NCBI RefSeq assembly: GCF_002367995.1 | Contig: NZ_AP018207.1 | Coordinates: 4,847,436-4,911,435, forward strand | Source: Calothrix brevissima NIES-22 | GTDB taxonomy: Bacteria; Cyanobacteriota; Cyanobacteriia; Cyanobacteriales; Nostocaceae | Reading direction: 5' to 3' | Length of the DNA stretch: 64,000 nt | Part shown: positions 46,101-56,585 of the stretch, one piece after another | Layout of the letters: each line of letters starts with the position of its first letter | Numbering within the stretch: position 1 is the stretch's first letter | Made by a program: the position numbers and the translations under genes | Notes under the pieces: model-generated | What the model saw: only the letters and a program-made list of their open reading frames with translations | Database searches by the model: none | What the model was told of the DNA's origin: nothing

Positions 46101-46448
46101 CAGATGCTCAGGCTTTTATCCTTGGTTTCAATCCCTAATAGGGAGTAAATGAAATTTCAACGTTAGACGGCCAGATTTCATTGTCTGACTACTGCGTTTC
46201 AATCCCTAATAGGGAGTAAATGAAATTTCAACCTCAGCCTTTTAGCTTTGATTTTTTAGATTTATTTGTTTCAATCCCTAATAGGGAGTAAATGAAATTT
46301 CAACAAAATTATCAAATGTACCTGAACGCATCGCCCGTTGTTTCAATCCCTAATAGGGAGTAAATGAAATTTCAACCCAGCTTTATTACGCTCCTTTTTT
46401 AGGATGAATAAGTTTCAATCCCTAATAGGGAGTAAATGAAATTTCAAC
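43139..46448 (-). CRISPR. CRISPR array: 46 repeats of 37 bp, 45 spacers
   Basis: The repeat on the + strand is GTTTCAATCCCTAATAGGGA followed by GTAAATGAAATTTCAAC (37 bp). Spacers are about 32-42 bp. Repeats 3-46 are essentially identical; the first two (43139-43175 and 43209-43245) are degenerate or variant, as expected at the old, leader-distal end. On the minus strand each repeat ends ATTGAAAC, the usual 8-nt crRNA 5' handle, so transcription is right to left with the leader at 46449-46700. A TCCCTA/TAGGGA mini-hairpin lies in the repeat. No cas gene occurs in the window, so any machinery must act in trans. Repeats of this class in Nostoc associate with type I and III systems. Confidence 0.99.
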
Positions 46449-46700
46449 GGCGGAAGCCTGAAAGTTAAGCAATATGAGGTTTTCAAGGTTCTGGTGCGCG
46501 GATGAGTAAATCATAACACAAGCAATAGAGAACAAGCAAACCCAAAATCGCTGAAAGCCTTTCTGTGTAAGGTGCGCGGGCGATAGATAAGTAATTAATC
46601 TGTGAAAGTCTTACAGATAAGGAGTTTCAGCTATGTGTACCAAAATCCTATTTTCCACACCTACCCATCCGCGCATTCTACAGAGAAAATCGTCATTTCC
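46449..46700 (-). promoter_or_regulatory. CRISPR leader with promoter
   Basis: AT-rich non-coding region next to the invariant repeats. On the minus strand, TTGCTT (46534-46539) and TATGAT (46510-46515) are 18 bp apart, placing transcription start near 46503, about 55 nt before the first repeat. An inverted pair TGCGCGGATGAGTA (about 46494-46507) and TACCCATCCGCGCA (about 46663-46676) brackets the leader. Confidence 0.7.
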
Positions 46701-47612
46701 TTAATTAACTGCTACGGGAATTTGCAAAAAATCCCCTACAATTCGCAGGTAAGTAGAAGCATCTTCTAACATCGGAAAATGCGCTGTATCGGGAATCATC
46801 GCAAACTCAACATTATCACTCATCGCCGCAGCTTGTCGTCCCATTGCAGCCGGAATAATCTTGTCATACTCCCCCGCAACTAACAGTACTGGTACTGTCA
46901 ATTTAGCAAACTCCTGGGGCATGACTTCCGATTGGGCTTTACTCACAGAAGTAAAAATTGTCCCTAAAGCCGCATCATAATCAGCTTCGAGAAAATCTTG
47001 TAAAAAAGCTTGGCGTTCGGCTTTGGGTATGGAGCGATGCAGAAACCTCGCCATAAACATTCTGTCAACAAAGGGTATTTTTCCTAACCACTGAGGACGA
47101 AATTTAACTACATAGCCGCCAAATTTATGAAAAGCTGCAAAGGCTTTTTCGTCATATTCAAAAATTCCGCTACAAGTCAAAATTCCCCGTTCAACTTTCT
47201 GGGGATAGCGGTTAAAAAACAAAGCTGCAACTGATGCGCCCATCGAGTGAGCGTTAATATAAACAGGCTGAAGCTGCAATTGTTCTAACAATGCAGCCAA
47301 ATCATCAGCATATTCTTCTAATTCATAAGTTAATTCTTGAATTGCTGCTGCTTCTTCAGCAAGCGATCGCGATTCCGCCACAGATTCGCTAGCTTGGACT
47401 ATACTTGGTTTACCACGAGAACGCCCAAAGCCTCGTAAATCATACAGCAAACAATCAAATTGATCTACTAAAGCATTAGCTGTACTGCCCCAGTACCTAG
47501 CCGAACCAGCCCAACCGTGGATGAAAACCATCACTGGCTTTACCCAGGAATTAGATGGTTTTCTCACCCACTCATAATAATGCTCAACACCACGAACATT
47601 AATGTAAGGCAT
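46701..47612 (-). CDS. Alpha/beta hydrolase
   Basis: A 303-residue cytoplasmic hydrolase. Oxyanion motif VFIHGWAGSARYW, LLYDLRGFGRSRG, nucleophile elbow INAHSMGASVA (Ser), late Asp in VAGEYDKIIPA and His in DTAHFPMLED form a complete triad. It resembles the MhpC/haloperoxidase-like group; the substrate is unknown. The low-similarity segment about 75-95 (SIVQASESVAESRSLAEEAA) is a Ser/Ala/Glu-rich insertion between conserved strands. Its start is 98 bp beyond clpX, with repeat DNA between. Confidence 0.9.
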   Translation of the reverse strand: MPYINVRGVEHYYEWVRKPSNSWVKPVMVFIHGWAGSARYWGSTANALVDQFDCLLYDLRGFGRSRGKPSIVQASESVAESRSLAEEAAAIQELTYELEEYADDLAALLEQLQLQPVYINAHSMGASVAALFFNRYPQKVERGILTCSGIFEYDEKAFAAFHKFGGYVVKFRPQWLGKIPFVDRMFMARFLHRSIPKAERQAFLQDFLEADYDAALGTIFTSVSKAQSEVMPQEFAKLTVPVLLVAGEYDKIIPAAMGRQAAAMSDNVEFAMIPDTAHFPMLEDASTYLRIVGDFLQIPVAVN

Positions 47613-47709
47613 TGGTCATTTGTCCTTTGTCATTAGTCATTTGTTTTTTTATTATTGATTATTTTTTGGTGCTAAAAACTATTGACTGTTGACTATTGAC
47701 TGTTGACTC
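47613..47709. repeat. Heptamer repeats (CATTTGT / TGTTGAC types)
   Basis: GGTCATTTGTCC/ATTAGTCATTTG at 47615-47642 and GACTGTTGACTATTGAC near 47683-47707. STRR-type, between two minus-strand genes. Confidence 0.7.
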
Positions 47710-49053
47710 TTATGCTGATTCTGGCTTGGGTAGGGAAGAGGGATGTACTAAAAGTTCGGCTGTGGAACGCTTCTCTACCATTTCTCGCGTCACTGTACAG
47801 CGAGTTACGTCTTTACGAGATGGTAACTCATACATGACATCTAACATCAGTTCCTCGACAATGCCCCGTAATGCTCTCGCACCGGTTTTGCGGCGATATG
47901 CTTCTTGAGCGATCGCTCGCAAGGCTTCTGGTTTAAAGTCTAATTGGACATTATCCATCTTCAGCAGTTTTTGGTACTGCTTGACTAAGGCGCTGCGTGG
48001 TTGGGTGAGAATCGCCATCAAAGCTTCTTCATCTAACGGATCTACCACAGCTACCATTGGTATCCGTCCGATAAATTCTGGAATCATACCGAATTTGACC
48101 AAATCATCCGGTTCTAGATACCTTAGGGTATCTGCTGCCCGTTTTTCTTTGGTTTGCCCTTCGCCAGGTTGTACAAAGCCAATTGACTTTTTACCCACTC
48201 TCTGATCTACGACCTTCTCTAAACCAACGAAGGCTCCACCACAGATAAACAGGATGTTGCTGGTGTCAATCTGGATGCAATCTTGATAGGGATGTTTCCG
48301 GCCGCCTTGGGGTGGTACATTAGCGATCGTGCCTTCCAGCATTTTCAGCAAAGCTTGCTGTACGCCTTCACCAGAGACATCGCGGGTAATTGAAGGGTTC
48401 TCACTCTTGCGGGCAATTTTATCAATTTCGTCGATGTAGATAATTCCCCGTTGGGCTTCTTCCACATCCAAATCTGCCACTTGTAACAGTCGGAGCAAGA
48501 TGTTTTCTACGTCTTCGCCCACATAGCCTGCTTCTGTTAAAGTTGTGGCATCAGCAACCGCAAAGGGGACATCAAGAATTTTTGCTAGGGTTTGCGCTAA
48601 GAGTGTTTTGCCACAGCCAGTAGGGCCGATTAACAAAATATTCGACTTTTGCAGTTCTACAGCGTCTTCTGTCCCTGGTTTACCACTCGCTTTCGACTGA
48701 ACTATTGCCAGCCGCTTATAGTGATTGTAAACCGCTACTGACAGGACTTTTTTAGCTTCGTCTTGACCAATAACATGTTCGTCTAGATACTTTTTAATCT
48801 CTCTAGGCTTAGGTATTTGGTTAAACGAAAGACTGGAAGAGCGGGTACGGCGTTTTTGCGGAGGCTCGGACTTAGGTGCTGGTTGGGACGCGGCCGCACC
48901 ATTAGTATCGAGTAATTCCTCATCAAGTATTTCATTACACAAGTCAACGCATTCATCGCAGATGTAGACTCCCGGCCCTGCGATCAATTTACGCACCTGC
49001 TCTTGAGACTTGCCACAAAACGAACATTTTAAATGGGAGTCGTACTTAGACAT
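47710..49053 (-). CDS. clpX: ATP-dependent Clp protease ATP-binding subunit ClpX
   Basis: Unfoldase of 447 residues. N-terminal zinc-binding domain ([14 protein letters not shown] ... [10 protein letters not shown], four Cys), AAA+ Walker [16 protein letters not shown], Walker [10 protein letters not shown], and the IGF-like ClpP-docking region near [12 protein letters not shown]. It delivers substrates to ClpP. Nine bases separate it from clpP; the order tig-clpP-clpX is the classic bacterial arrangement. Confidence 0.98.
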   Translation of the reverse strand: MSKYDSHLKCSFCGKSQEQVRKLIAGPGVYICDECVDLCNEILDEELLDTNGAAASQPAPKSEPPQKRRTRSSSLSFNQIPKPREIKKYLDEHVIGQDEAKKVLSVAVYNHYKRLAIVQSKASGKPGTEDAVELQKSNILLIGPTGCGKTLLAQTLAKILDVPFAVADATTLTEAGYVGEDVENILLRLLQVADLDVEEAQRGIIYIDEIDKIARKSENPSITRDVSGEGVQQALLKMLEGTIANVPPQGGRKHPYQDCIQIDTSNILFICGGAFVGLEKVVDQRVGKKSIGFVQPGEGQTKEKRAADTLRYLEPDDLVKFGMIPEFIGRIPMVAVVDPLDEEALMAILTQPRSALVKQYQKLLKMDNVQLDFKPEALRAIAQEAYRRKTGARALRGIVEELMLDVMYELPSRKDVTRCTVTREMVEKRSTAELLVHPSSLPKPESA

Positions 49054-49062
49054 ACCAGCCTC

Positions 49063-49761
49063 TTATTTCAGAATGGTGACGTTTTCCCCTGGTGTGGGAA
49101 TATTTTGTCTGGAAATGACTTGGTCAATCAAACCGTAGGTTTTCGCTTCTTCTGCCGACATAAAAAAGTCGCGTTCTGTATCTGCTTCAATTCTTTCTAA
49201 GGGTTGACCAGTATGCTCAGACAGTAACTGATTTAATTTACCCTTAATGTAAAGAATTTCTCTGGCTTGAATTTCGATGTCAATGGCTTGCCCTTGCGCA
49301 CCACCAAGCGGTTGGTGAATCATAATCCGAGAGTCGGGTAAAGACATGCGCTTACCCTTAGTCCCTGCTGTGAGCAAAAAAGCCCCCATGCTAGCGGCTA
49401 ATCCAAAACAGATAGTTACAACATCGGGACGGATTTGTTGTATTGTATCATAGATTGCCATGCCTGCGTAGACCGAACCACCAGGAGAATTTATGTATAG
49501 CTGAATGTCTTTTTCAGAGTCTTCAGCATCCAGGAATAATAATTGAGCAACAATCGAATTGGCAACAGCATCATCGATTGGTGTTCCCAAAAAGATAATC
49601 CGCTCTCTAAGCAGGCGGGAGTAGATATCAAATGCCCTTTCTCCCATACCCGATTGTTCTACCACCATCGGTACAATGTTGTTTGGGCCGCTCAAGTGAG
49701 AATTGATATTGATTCGACTTAAGCTGTTAATTGGGTAATTTCCCGACTGCGATAAAAGCAT
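49063..49761 (-). CDS. clpP: ATP-dependent Clp protease proteolytic subunit ClpP
   Basis: Serine protease of about 232 residues. Catalytic Ser in [11 protein letters not shown], His in [13 protein letters not shown] and Asp in [11 protein letters not shown] are intact. A cyanobacterial ClpP isoform with an N-terminal extension ([15 protein letters not shown] ... [17 protein letters not shown]). The start chosen is the ATG at 49759-49761; the ATG at 49806 adds 15 atypical residues and the ATG at 49668 would remove the extension. Transcribed with clpX. Confidence 0.95.
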   Translation of the reverse strand: MLLSQSGNYPINSLSRININSHLSGPNNIVPMVVEQSGMGERAFDIYSRLLRERIIFLGTPIDDAVANSIVAQLLFLDAEDSEKDIQLYINSPGGSVYAGMAIYDTIQQIRPDVVTICFGLAASMGAFLLTAGTKGKRMSLPDSRIMIHQPLGGAQGQAIDIEIQAREILYIKGKLNQLLSEHTGQPLERIEADTERDFFMSAEEAKTYGLIDQVISRQNIPTPGENVTILK

Positions 49762-50045
49762 AAAAAAACATTTGACAACTAAGTGGGACAAACATCGAAG
49801 CAGCAATACACTGCCTCTTTCACTAATTTAGATTTTTATTGGGGCTATGTGTTAACCATTATGCCTTATCTAAATTTTTCTCGTGTAACCCAGTATCTCG
49901 CGAAGATAGCACTAGATGTGGTGATTTCTTTAACATTTGTTAACCATTCTAGCGGGAAAATTGGGATGTGGGGCATGGGGCATTGGGCATGGGGCATTGG
50001 CTAGAGACGCGATTAATCGCGTCTCTACAATTGTCTCCCTAATGC
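49762..50045. other. Spacer between clpP and tig with palindrome
   Basis: Contains GGGGCATTGGGCATG repeats (49974-50001) and a perfect 26-bp palindrome (50002-50027, half TAGAGACGCGATT) that recurs in degenerate form at 21436-21457. It may end the tig transcript, so clpP probably has its own promoter near 49800-49900. Confidence 0.65.
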
Positions 50046-51464
50046 CTATTCTCCTTCAGTTGCAGCCGCTTCGCTAGTTTCTGCTGTGCTTTCTGATTCT
50101 GCTTGTGCTTCTACTTCCTCGTCTGGGGTAGTTAAAGAACCTTCAGGAACAAGTTCAACTGTTGAGTGTTCTAAAAGCCAGTCCATGATTTTATCGGTGG
50201 CTAGTTCGTTTTCCACGATTGAACGCAGTCTATCTTCGTCTACTTCTTCGTCTGGGTACTCCTGAATTAACTCTGTGACTCTAGCTTGAATTTCTGCGTC
50301 TGTCACCTCGAGAGATTCGCGTTTGCTGATTTCCCGTAAGGCGAGGGAACGTTGCAGGCGTTCAATGGCTTCATCGCGCGATCGCGCCCGTAACTGGGAA
50401 ATAATATCTTGGGTGAATAATTTCCGCACATCCAATCCTTGCTGTGACAGCCTGATAGCTGTTTGTGTCAGCATGGCATCGACTTCTTGCTCAATTAAAG
50501 TTCCGGGTAAGTCAACTTTAACCTGCTTCAGTAGTTCTGCTAATAAAGCTTCTTGCTGATTGGTTTTGGTTTTCTGTTCTGCTTCTTTTTGATAGCGCTC
50601 TTCTAAAGAAGCTCGTAATTCCGCTAAGGTATCAAAGTCACTGACTTCTTGGGCAAAGTCATCATCTAATTCTGGTAATTCTTTTTCCTTAATTTCCTTC
50701 AGCGTCACGGTAAACACAGCTGGTTTACCTGCTAACTCTTCATTGGCATAAGGATCGGGGAATTGAGCAGAAATTTCTTTGGTTTCCCCTGGATTCATGC
50801 CCACAATCCCAGAGACAAATCCGGGAATAAACCGATCCTCGTATAATTCCACCTGAAAATCCGATGCTTCGCCGCCGGGAATCGGGGTAGGTTCGGCGGA
50901 TTCGTCTTCACCCTCAGCTTTAGCCAATACGCCTTTAAAATCTAAAACTGCAGTATCGCCAATTTGGGCTGCACGCCCTTCCACAGGAATTAAAGTGCCG
51001 AGTTTTTGGCGTTCTTGATCGAGAACTTCATCAACGCGAGCTGGATCGTATTTAATTTCCTCAGCTTTGGCTTGTAAGCCTGTGTATTTCTCTAGCTCGA
51101 TTTCTGGTTCTACATCCACAGCCGCAGAAAAAATTAGCGGTTGCCCTGGTTGATAATTTTTAATTAATTCTTCAAAGTCAGAGCGTAACTGAGGTTGCCC
51201 AATAGCTTTAATGTCTTCTTGTTTAACAGCTTTTTCTATGCCATCTTGAATTAATTCTTCTAGGGCAGCGGCTTTAATCCGAGTGGTACCTAGTTGCTGT
51301 AGCAATATTTGCCGAGGCACTTTGCCTTTGCGAAACCCAGGAATATTGGCGGTACTGGCTAGGTTTTTAATTACCTGTTCGTAGGTTTGTTTGGTAATCT
51401 CTGGTGTAATCTCTATTTCCAGCCCTATTTGACTGGCGGGAAGTTTTTCCTGGGTGACTTTCAT
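50046..51464 (-). CDS. tig: Trigger factor
   Basis: Ribosome-bound chaperone and peptidyl-prolyl isomerase of 472 residues. The ribosome-binding signature appears as IPGFRKGKVPRQILLQQLG, the FKBP-like domain at about 155-245 (IGDTAVLDFKGVLAKAEGE, VSGIVGMNPGETKEISAQFP), followed by the helical C-terminal arms. The Glu/Ala-rich tail (EEVEAQAESESTAETSEAAA) is usual. Upstream of clpP on the same strand. Confidence 0.97.
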   Translation of the reverse strand: MKVTQEKLPASQIGLEIEITPEITKQTYEQVIKNLASTANIPGFRKGKVPRQILLQQLGTTRIKAAALEELIQDGIEKAVKQEDIKAIGQPQLRSDFEELIKNYQPGQPLIFSAAVDVEPEIELEKYTGLQAKAEEIKYDPARVDEVLDQERQKLGTLIPVEGRAAQIGDTAVLDFKGVLAKAEGEDESAEPTPIPGGEASDFQVELYEDRFIPGFVSGIVGMNPGETKEISAQFPDPYANEELAGKPAVFTVTLKEIKEKELPELDDDFAQEVSDFDTLAELRASLEERYQKEAEQKTKTNQQEALLAELLKQVKVDLPGTLIEQEVDAMLTQTAIRLSQQGLDVRKLFTQDIISQLRARSRDEAIERLQRSLALREISKRESLEVTDAEIQARVTELIQEYPDEEVDEDRLRSIVENELATDKIMDWLLEHSTVELVPEGSLTTPDEEVEAQAESESTAETSEAAATEGE

Positions 51465-51703
51465 GCTTTGTCTCTGAATTTCTGGTATTTTTAACTCCGA
51501 GTACAGACAAGCACGCGATCGCTCGCTGCTGTTCGTTGCTATCTCTTGGCTGGATCGGGGATGATGAGAATCCTACTCTCAATCTCTGCCCGGCAGCAGA
51601 GATCCAGTGTACTGCTAATGGCAAATGACTGAACACTTTAGTGCAATAAGTTTACCCATCGCCTCCATCCTCAAGACTGTTGCCCGATCCCCAACCATAA
51701 AGT

Positions 51704-51849
51704 TAAGCTGATACGCACCTAAATCAAATATTCTGGCGTTATGACTGTCAAGGGTCAATAGTCCAGGGTCAAAGGCTAGCTTGGACTTTGGACTCTTGAC
51801 TTTTGACAACCTGAGTGCGAAATATACAATTTGAATGCGTAACAGCTTA
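51704..51849. mobile_element. MITE-like 146-bp element (TAAGCTGNTACGCA ends)
   Basis: The left end TAAGCTGATACGCACC and right end ATGCGTAACAGCTTA are imperfect inverted repeats. The body shares TTTTGACAACCTGAGTGCGA-type sequence with the copy at 18298-18439. It contains TAGTCCAGGGTCAA-like heptamer runs and no gene. Confidence 0.65.
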
Positions 51850-52442
51850 TCTACTGATATTGGGGGTTGCACACTCCATATCTAAGCACATAAGTGGATT
51901 TATGATTCAGAGGGCTAACAGCGTGATATCCTGGTCTTCAAGTAGGAATTTGCATTTCCAGTTGGGATTTATTGGCACTGATGGCACTACTGCATCGCTC
52001 AGTTAATTGTTTTGCTGGTTTTCGTTCACTTGGATCATAGTACATCCATCATCTAGGCAGCACAATTTCTCAGACAAAATTGTTGACTGAACTGGAAAAT
52101 TATGAAACCCCAACAATAATTAATTACAGAATTTTAATTCTTTGATCGCTAATAAATTCGTTGTATAATAATATAACTTAAAATAAAAGTAACAAAATAT
52201 GAATGTCAGCAAAAGAAAGTAAATAAGCGAAAAGCAAAGCGTTACTAAATTTATTAAAATCAAAAAATCTTAAACAATGTCCATCGGCAAAGCCTTTGGA
52301 AGCATAAAAAAGTAATAAAAATATTAAAAATATATTTAATGTTAATCTTTTTTACTACTACGATTCCTTAAGGAAATAAGTTTTGTATTTTTTGCATCTG
52401 TTCAATAAATCATAAAATAACCTCTTAAAGGAGGAAGTAAGG
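51850..52442. other. 593-base AT-rich upstream region of asd
   Basis: Non-coding, very AT-rich (52080-52400). It presumably holds the asd promoter; no box pair was assigned with confidence. A strong Shine-Dalgarno AAAGGAGG lies at about 52427-52434. Confidence 0.5.
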
Positions 52443-53480
52443 TTGTCTAAATCCTATAATGTAGCTATTTTGGGCGCAACTGGTGCCGTGGGTACGGAGT
52501 TGTTGGAATTACTGGAAAGTCGGAATTTTCCGGTAGCAAATTTAAAATTGTTAGCCTCCGAGAGGAGTGTAGGGCGCACAATCTCCTTTAAAGGAGAAAG
52601 TTTAGCAATAGAGGCGGTAAGCGATCGCGCCTTTGAAGGTATAGATATAGTCCTCGCCAGTGCTGGCGGTTCCACATCTAAAACTTGGGCACCAAAAGCC
52701 GTAGAACAAGGCGCAGTTGTCATCGATAACTCCAGTGCCTTCCGGATGCAAGAATCTGTACCTTTAATTGTTCCAGAGGTAAATCCCCAAGCCGCAGAGG
52801 CGCATCAAGGCATCATTGCCAACCCTAACTGCACGACAATTTTAATGGCAGTGGCAATCTGGCCGTTACACCAAATTCAACCAATCAAAAGGCTGGTAGT
52901 AGCTACCTATCAATCTGCCAGTGGTGCCGGTGCTAAAGCAATGGCAGAAGTGCAAACCCAATCCCAGGCAATATTAGACGGCAAAACCCCAGTTGCCGAA
53001 GTATTACCTTATCCGTTAGCATTTAATCTCTTTCCCCACAATTCTCCCTTAACCGATTGGGGCTATTGTGAAGAAGAAATGAAAATGGTTAACGAAACCC
53101 GCAAAATCTTTGGTAACCAACAAATAAGAATTACTGCCACTTGTGTGCGGGTTCCCGTACTGCGCGCTCACTCAGAAGCAGTTAATATAGAATTCGAGAC
53201 CCCCTTTAGCCCAGAGTCAGCTAGAGAAATTTTAAGCCACTCTCCTGGAGTTAAGTTGGTAGAAGATTGGCAGGCAAATCACTTCCCCATGCCAATTGAA
53301 GCTACTGGTCGAGATGAAGTTTTAGTAGGCAGAATTCGTCAAGACATTTCTCATCCTTGTGGCTTAGAACTATGGCTATGTGGCGATCAAATCCGTAAAG
53401 GTGCAGCATTAAACGCAGTGCAAATTGCTGAGTTATTAGTAGAGAAAAATCTACTAAAACCATTAGCTATTAGTCATTAG
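52443..53480 (+). CDS. asd: Aspartate-semialdehyde dehydrogenase
   Basis: Reduces aspartyl-4-phosphate to the semialdehyde (lysine, threonine and methionine branch). The 345-residue product shows VAILGATGAVGTELLELLE (NADP binding), the active-site Cys in ANPNCTTILM and a conserved His in VPVLRAHSE. The start is TTG at 52443, fixed by the strong AAAGGAGG 9-16 nt upstream. It is followed by heptamer repeats and then dapA, the next enzyme of the pathway. Confidence 0.97.
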   Translation: MSKSYNVAILGATGAVGTELLELLESRNFPVANLKLLASERSVGRTISFKGESLAIEAVSDRAFEGIDIVLASAGGSTSKTWAPKAVEQGAVVIDNSSAFRMQESVPLIVPEVNPQAAEAHQGIIANPNCTTILMAVAIWPLHQIQPIKRLVVATYQSASGAGAKAMAEVQTQSQAILDGKTPVAEVLPYPLAFNLFPHNSPLTDWGYCEEEMKMVNETRKIFGNQQIRITATCVRVPVLRAHSEAVNIEFETPFSPESAREILSHSPGVKLVEDWQANHFPMPIEATGRDEVLVGRIRQDISHPCGLELWLCGDQIRKGAALNAVQIAELLVEKNLLKPLAISH

Positions 53481-53530
53481 TCATTGGTTATTAGTCATTA
53501 GTCAATTGTCATTAGTCAATTGTCATTGGA
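53470..53530. repeat. TAGTCAT/TTGTCAT heptamer array
   Basis: About eight units of TAGTCAT, TGGTTAT and TTGTCAT between asd and dapA. STRR-type. It overlaps the last codons of asd (ending AISH). Confidence 0.8.
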
Positions 53531-53639
53531 TTTAGACAAATGTACAGACAAGGGTTATCGCGTCTCTGACAAATGACAATTATGAAATAAAACCACCAAG
53601 TGACAAACAATAAGAAGGATAATCAGGAGTAGAAAAAGG

Positions 53640-54524
53640 GTGGGAGATTTTGGTAAAGTTTTAACCGCTATGATTACGCCGTTTAAAGCAGACGGCAGCG
53701 TCAACTATGATGTAGCGGCAGAACTAGCAGCACATCTAGCGAATAACGGTACAGATACATTGGTGGTATGTGGTACAACAGGTGAATCTCCTACCCTAAC
53801 TTGGGATGAGGAGTATCAGCTGTTTGTGGAAGTGTTGCAGGCGGTAGCCGGAAAAGCCAAAGTCATCGCCGGCTGTGGTTCTAATTCCACTAAAGAAGCG
53901 ATCGCCGCCACCCAAAAGGCAGCTAAAATAGGAGTACATGGGACTTTACAAGTCGTGCCCTATTATAATAAACCGCCCCAAGCTGGACTTTACCAGCACT
54001 TTCAGGCGGTAGCGCAAGCCTGTCCCGACTTACCTATCCTGTTGTATAACATTCCCGGTCGTACTGGACAAAACCTCAGTTCAGAAACAGTTGCCCGGTT
54101 AGCGGAGATTAATAATATTGTTGGTATAAAAGAAGCTAGTGGGAGTTTAGACCAAGCCAGTGAAATTCGTCGCTTGACACCAAAAGAATTTCAGATTTAC
54201 GCTGGAGATGATTCTTTAACTTTGCCTTTGTTAGCGATCGGTGCTAAAGGTGTGGTGAGCGTAGCTTCGCATCTGGTAGGAAACCAACTACAGCAGATGA
54301 TCCAAGCCTTTGGTGTCGGAAAAATTGAGGTGGCGACTGAAATACATCTGCAACTTTTTCCACTGTTTAAAGCTTTATTTTTAACGACAAATCCCATTCC
54401 CGTAAAAACAGCATTAAAAATCCAAGGTTGGGAGGTTGGTTCAACTCGGCTACCGTTATGTGAAGCTGAACCAGAAATTAGTCACAAGTTAGAGGTGGTT
54501 CTCAAAGAACTTAGTTTAATCTAA
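53640..54524 (+). CDS. dapA: 4-hydroxy-tetrahydrodipicolinate synthase
   Basis: Condenses aspartate semialdehyde with pyruvate (first committed step to lysine and diaminopimelate). The 294-residue TIM barrel has Tyr in [12 protein letters not shown], the Schiff-base Lys in [11 protein letters not shown], and [13 protein letters not shown]. The start is GTG at 53640, with AGGAG about 12 nt upstream. Same strand as asd and rnj. Confidence 0.97.
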   Translation: MGDFGKVLTAMITPFKADGSVNYDVAAELAAHLANNGTDTLVVCGTTGESPTLTWDEEYQLFVEVLQAVAGKAKVIAGCGSNSTKEAIAATQKAAKIGVHGTLQVVPYYNKPPQAGLYQHFQAVAQACPDLPILLYNIPGRTGQNLSSETVARLAEINNIVGIKEASGSLDQASEIRRLTPKEFQIYAGDDSLTLPLLAIGAKGVVSVASHLVGNQLQQMIQAFGVGKIEVATEIHLQLFPLFKALFLTTNPIPVKTALKIQGWEVGSTRLPLCEAEPEISHKLEVVLKELSLI

Positions 54525-54812
54525 GTACCAGCTTGTTACTTACTAGCAAGTTCAGTGTTACTACAGATACATAAGAAACAAGGAAAATACATAATTTTTA
54601 CCAGGTACAGTAGCAAGGCCTGTGTTACGACTGAATAGCTATAATATGAATCCTTCAGCGTAAAATCCATTTTTATTGAACAAACAATAGAAAAATCTGA
54701 TTTAAACTAGGCTGCTTTGGGAATGTCCGGATAAGACAGCTAATGTTGTCTTTGATACAAGATGCTAACTTTATTAACTTAAATTAACCACAAACAACAA
54801 TTCAAGGAGCAA

Positions 54813-56585
54813 ATGGCTAAAAACGATACAAGCTCCGCCCTAAAAATTATTCCTTTGGGCGGATTACATGAGATTGGTAAAAATACCTGTGTTTTTGAGT
54901 ACGACGACGAAATTATTTTATTAGATGCAGGTTTAGCCTTTCCCACAGAGGCAATGCATGGTGTAAATATTGTCCTGCCAGATACCACCTATCTCCGGGA
55001 AAATCGCCATAAAATTAAAGGCATGATTGTTACCCACGGTCATGAAGACCACATAGGCGGGATTGCATTTCACCTGAAACAATTTGAAATACCTGTAATC
55101 TATGGCCCCAGACTAGCAATGGCGATGCTAGAAGGGAAATTAGAAGAAGCTGGAGTACGCGATCGCACAGAGTTAAGATCTGTTTTACCCCGAGATGTCG
55201 TCAGAATTGGCAAATCCTTCTTTGTCGAATATATTCGCAACACCCATTCTATTGCTGATAGCTTTACCGTAGCGATTCATACACCCATAGGTATAGTTAT
55301 CCACACCGGAGATTTTAAAATCGACCACACCCCAGTGGATGGGGAAAGATTTGACTTACAACGATTAGCAGAACATGGCGAAAAAGGCGTGCTTTGTTTG
55401 TTGAGCGATTCAACAAACTCAGAAGTACCCGGATTTACCCCTTCAGAACGTTCTGTTTACCCCAATCTTGACCGGGTATTCGCGCAAACCCCAGGACGAT
55501 TATTTGTCACTACCTTTGCTTCTAGCGTCCATCGCATCAACATGATTTTGGAACTGGCGCAGAAGTACAACCGCACAGTCACAGTTGTTGGTCGTTCAAT
55601 GTTGAATTTGATTGCCCATGCGCGTAATCTAGGCTACATCAAATGTCCCGACCATCTGTTGCAACCGCTACATACTGTCCGCAGTCTACCTGATGAAAAT
55701 GTGTTGATTCTCACGACAGGTTCTCAGGGCGAACCAATGTCAGCAATGACGCGGATTGCGAATAAAGAGCATCCCCATATTAAAATTCGCCCAGGGGATA
55801 CGGTAGTATTTTCCGCTAACCCAATTCCCGGAAATACCATCGCTGTGGTTAACACCATAGATAAACTGATGCTCCAAGGTGCAAACGTTGTCTATGGACG
55901 GGAGAAAGGAATTCACGTTTCAGGACACGGTTGTCAAGAAGACCAAAAACTGATGATTGCTTTAACCAAACCGAAGTTTTTCGTACCATTTCACGGCGAA
56001 CATCGGATGTTAGTGAAGCACGCGCAAACAGCGCAAAGTATGGGTATTCCCGAAGAAAATATGGTGATTCTCCAGAATGGCGATATTGTGGAGTTGACAG
56101 AAGACGCAATTCGTGTATCTGGTAAAGTGCCCTCAGGAATTGAATTGGTAGATACTACTAGTTCTGGTATGGTTAGCGCTAAGGTATTACAAGAACGTCA
56201 GCGCATGGCTTCAGAAGGTATTGTCACCATCGCCGCAGCTATTGATTGGAGTGGTAAATTATTAGCCAAGCCAGAAATTCACCTCAGAGGTGTGGTAACC
56301 AGTATAGAGCGATCGCTCCTGCAAAAATGGGTACAACAGCGAATTGAAGAAATTTTGAGCGTTCGTTGGTTAGAATTTACACAACCCGGTGAAGGAGAGC
56401 AAACGGAAGTCGATTGGGGTGCTTTGCAAGGGATGTTAGAAAGAGAATTGCAACGCTCCATCCGTCGGGAATTGCAATGTCAACCTACAGTAACATTATT
56501 AATGCAGATTCCTGATGAGCCACCTGTCAAAGTCAGCGATGGAAGAAGACGCCGGCCTAGGACTGCTGCTCAGGTAGCATCGTAA
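54813..56585 (+). CDS. rnj: Ribonuclease J
   Basis: Metallo-beta-lactamase/beta-CASP exo/endoribonuclease of 590 residues. The metal site HGHEDHIGG (HxHxDH) is followed by HTGDFKIDHTP, LLSDSTNSEVPGFTPSE, and VSGHGCQEDQKLM. The last 35 residues are basic (VSDGRRRRPRTAAQ). In cyanobacteria RNase J shares mRNA turnover with RNase E. CAAGGAG lies 8 nt before the ATG. Third gene after asd-dapA in a common cyanobacterial order. Confidence 0.96.
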   Translation: MAKNDTSSALKIIPLGGLHEIGKNTCVFEYDDEIILLDAGLAFPTEAMHGVNIVLPDTTYLRENRHKIKGMIVTHGHEDHIGGIAFHLKQFEIPVIYGPRLAMAMLEGKLEEAGVRDRTELRSVLPRDVVRIGKSFFVEYIRNTHSIADSFTVAIHTPIGIVIHTGDFKIDHTPVDGERFDLQRLAEHGEKGVLCLLSDSTNSEVPGFTPSERSVYPNLDRVFAQTPGRLFVTTFASSVHRINMILELAQKYNRTVTVVGRSMLNLIAHARNLGYIKCPDHLLQPLHTVRSLPDENVLILTTGSQGEPMSAMTRIANKEHPHIKIRPGDTVVFSANPIPGNTIAVVNTIDKLMLQGANVVYGREKGIHVSGHGCQEDQKLMIALTKPKFFVPFHGEHRMLVKHAQTAQSMGIPEENMVILQNGDIVELTEDAIRVSGKVPSGIELVDTTSSGMVSAKVLQERQRMASEGIVTIAAAIDWSGKLLAKPEIHLRGVVTSIERSLLQKWVQQRIEEILSVRWLEFTQPGEGEQTEVDWGALQGMLERELQRSIRRELQCQPTVTLLMQIPDEPPVKVSDGRRRRPRTAAQVAS

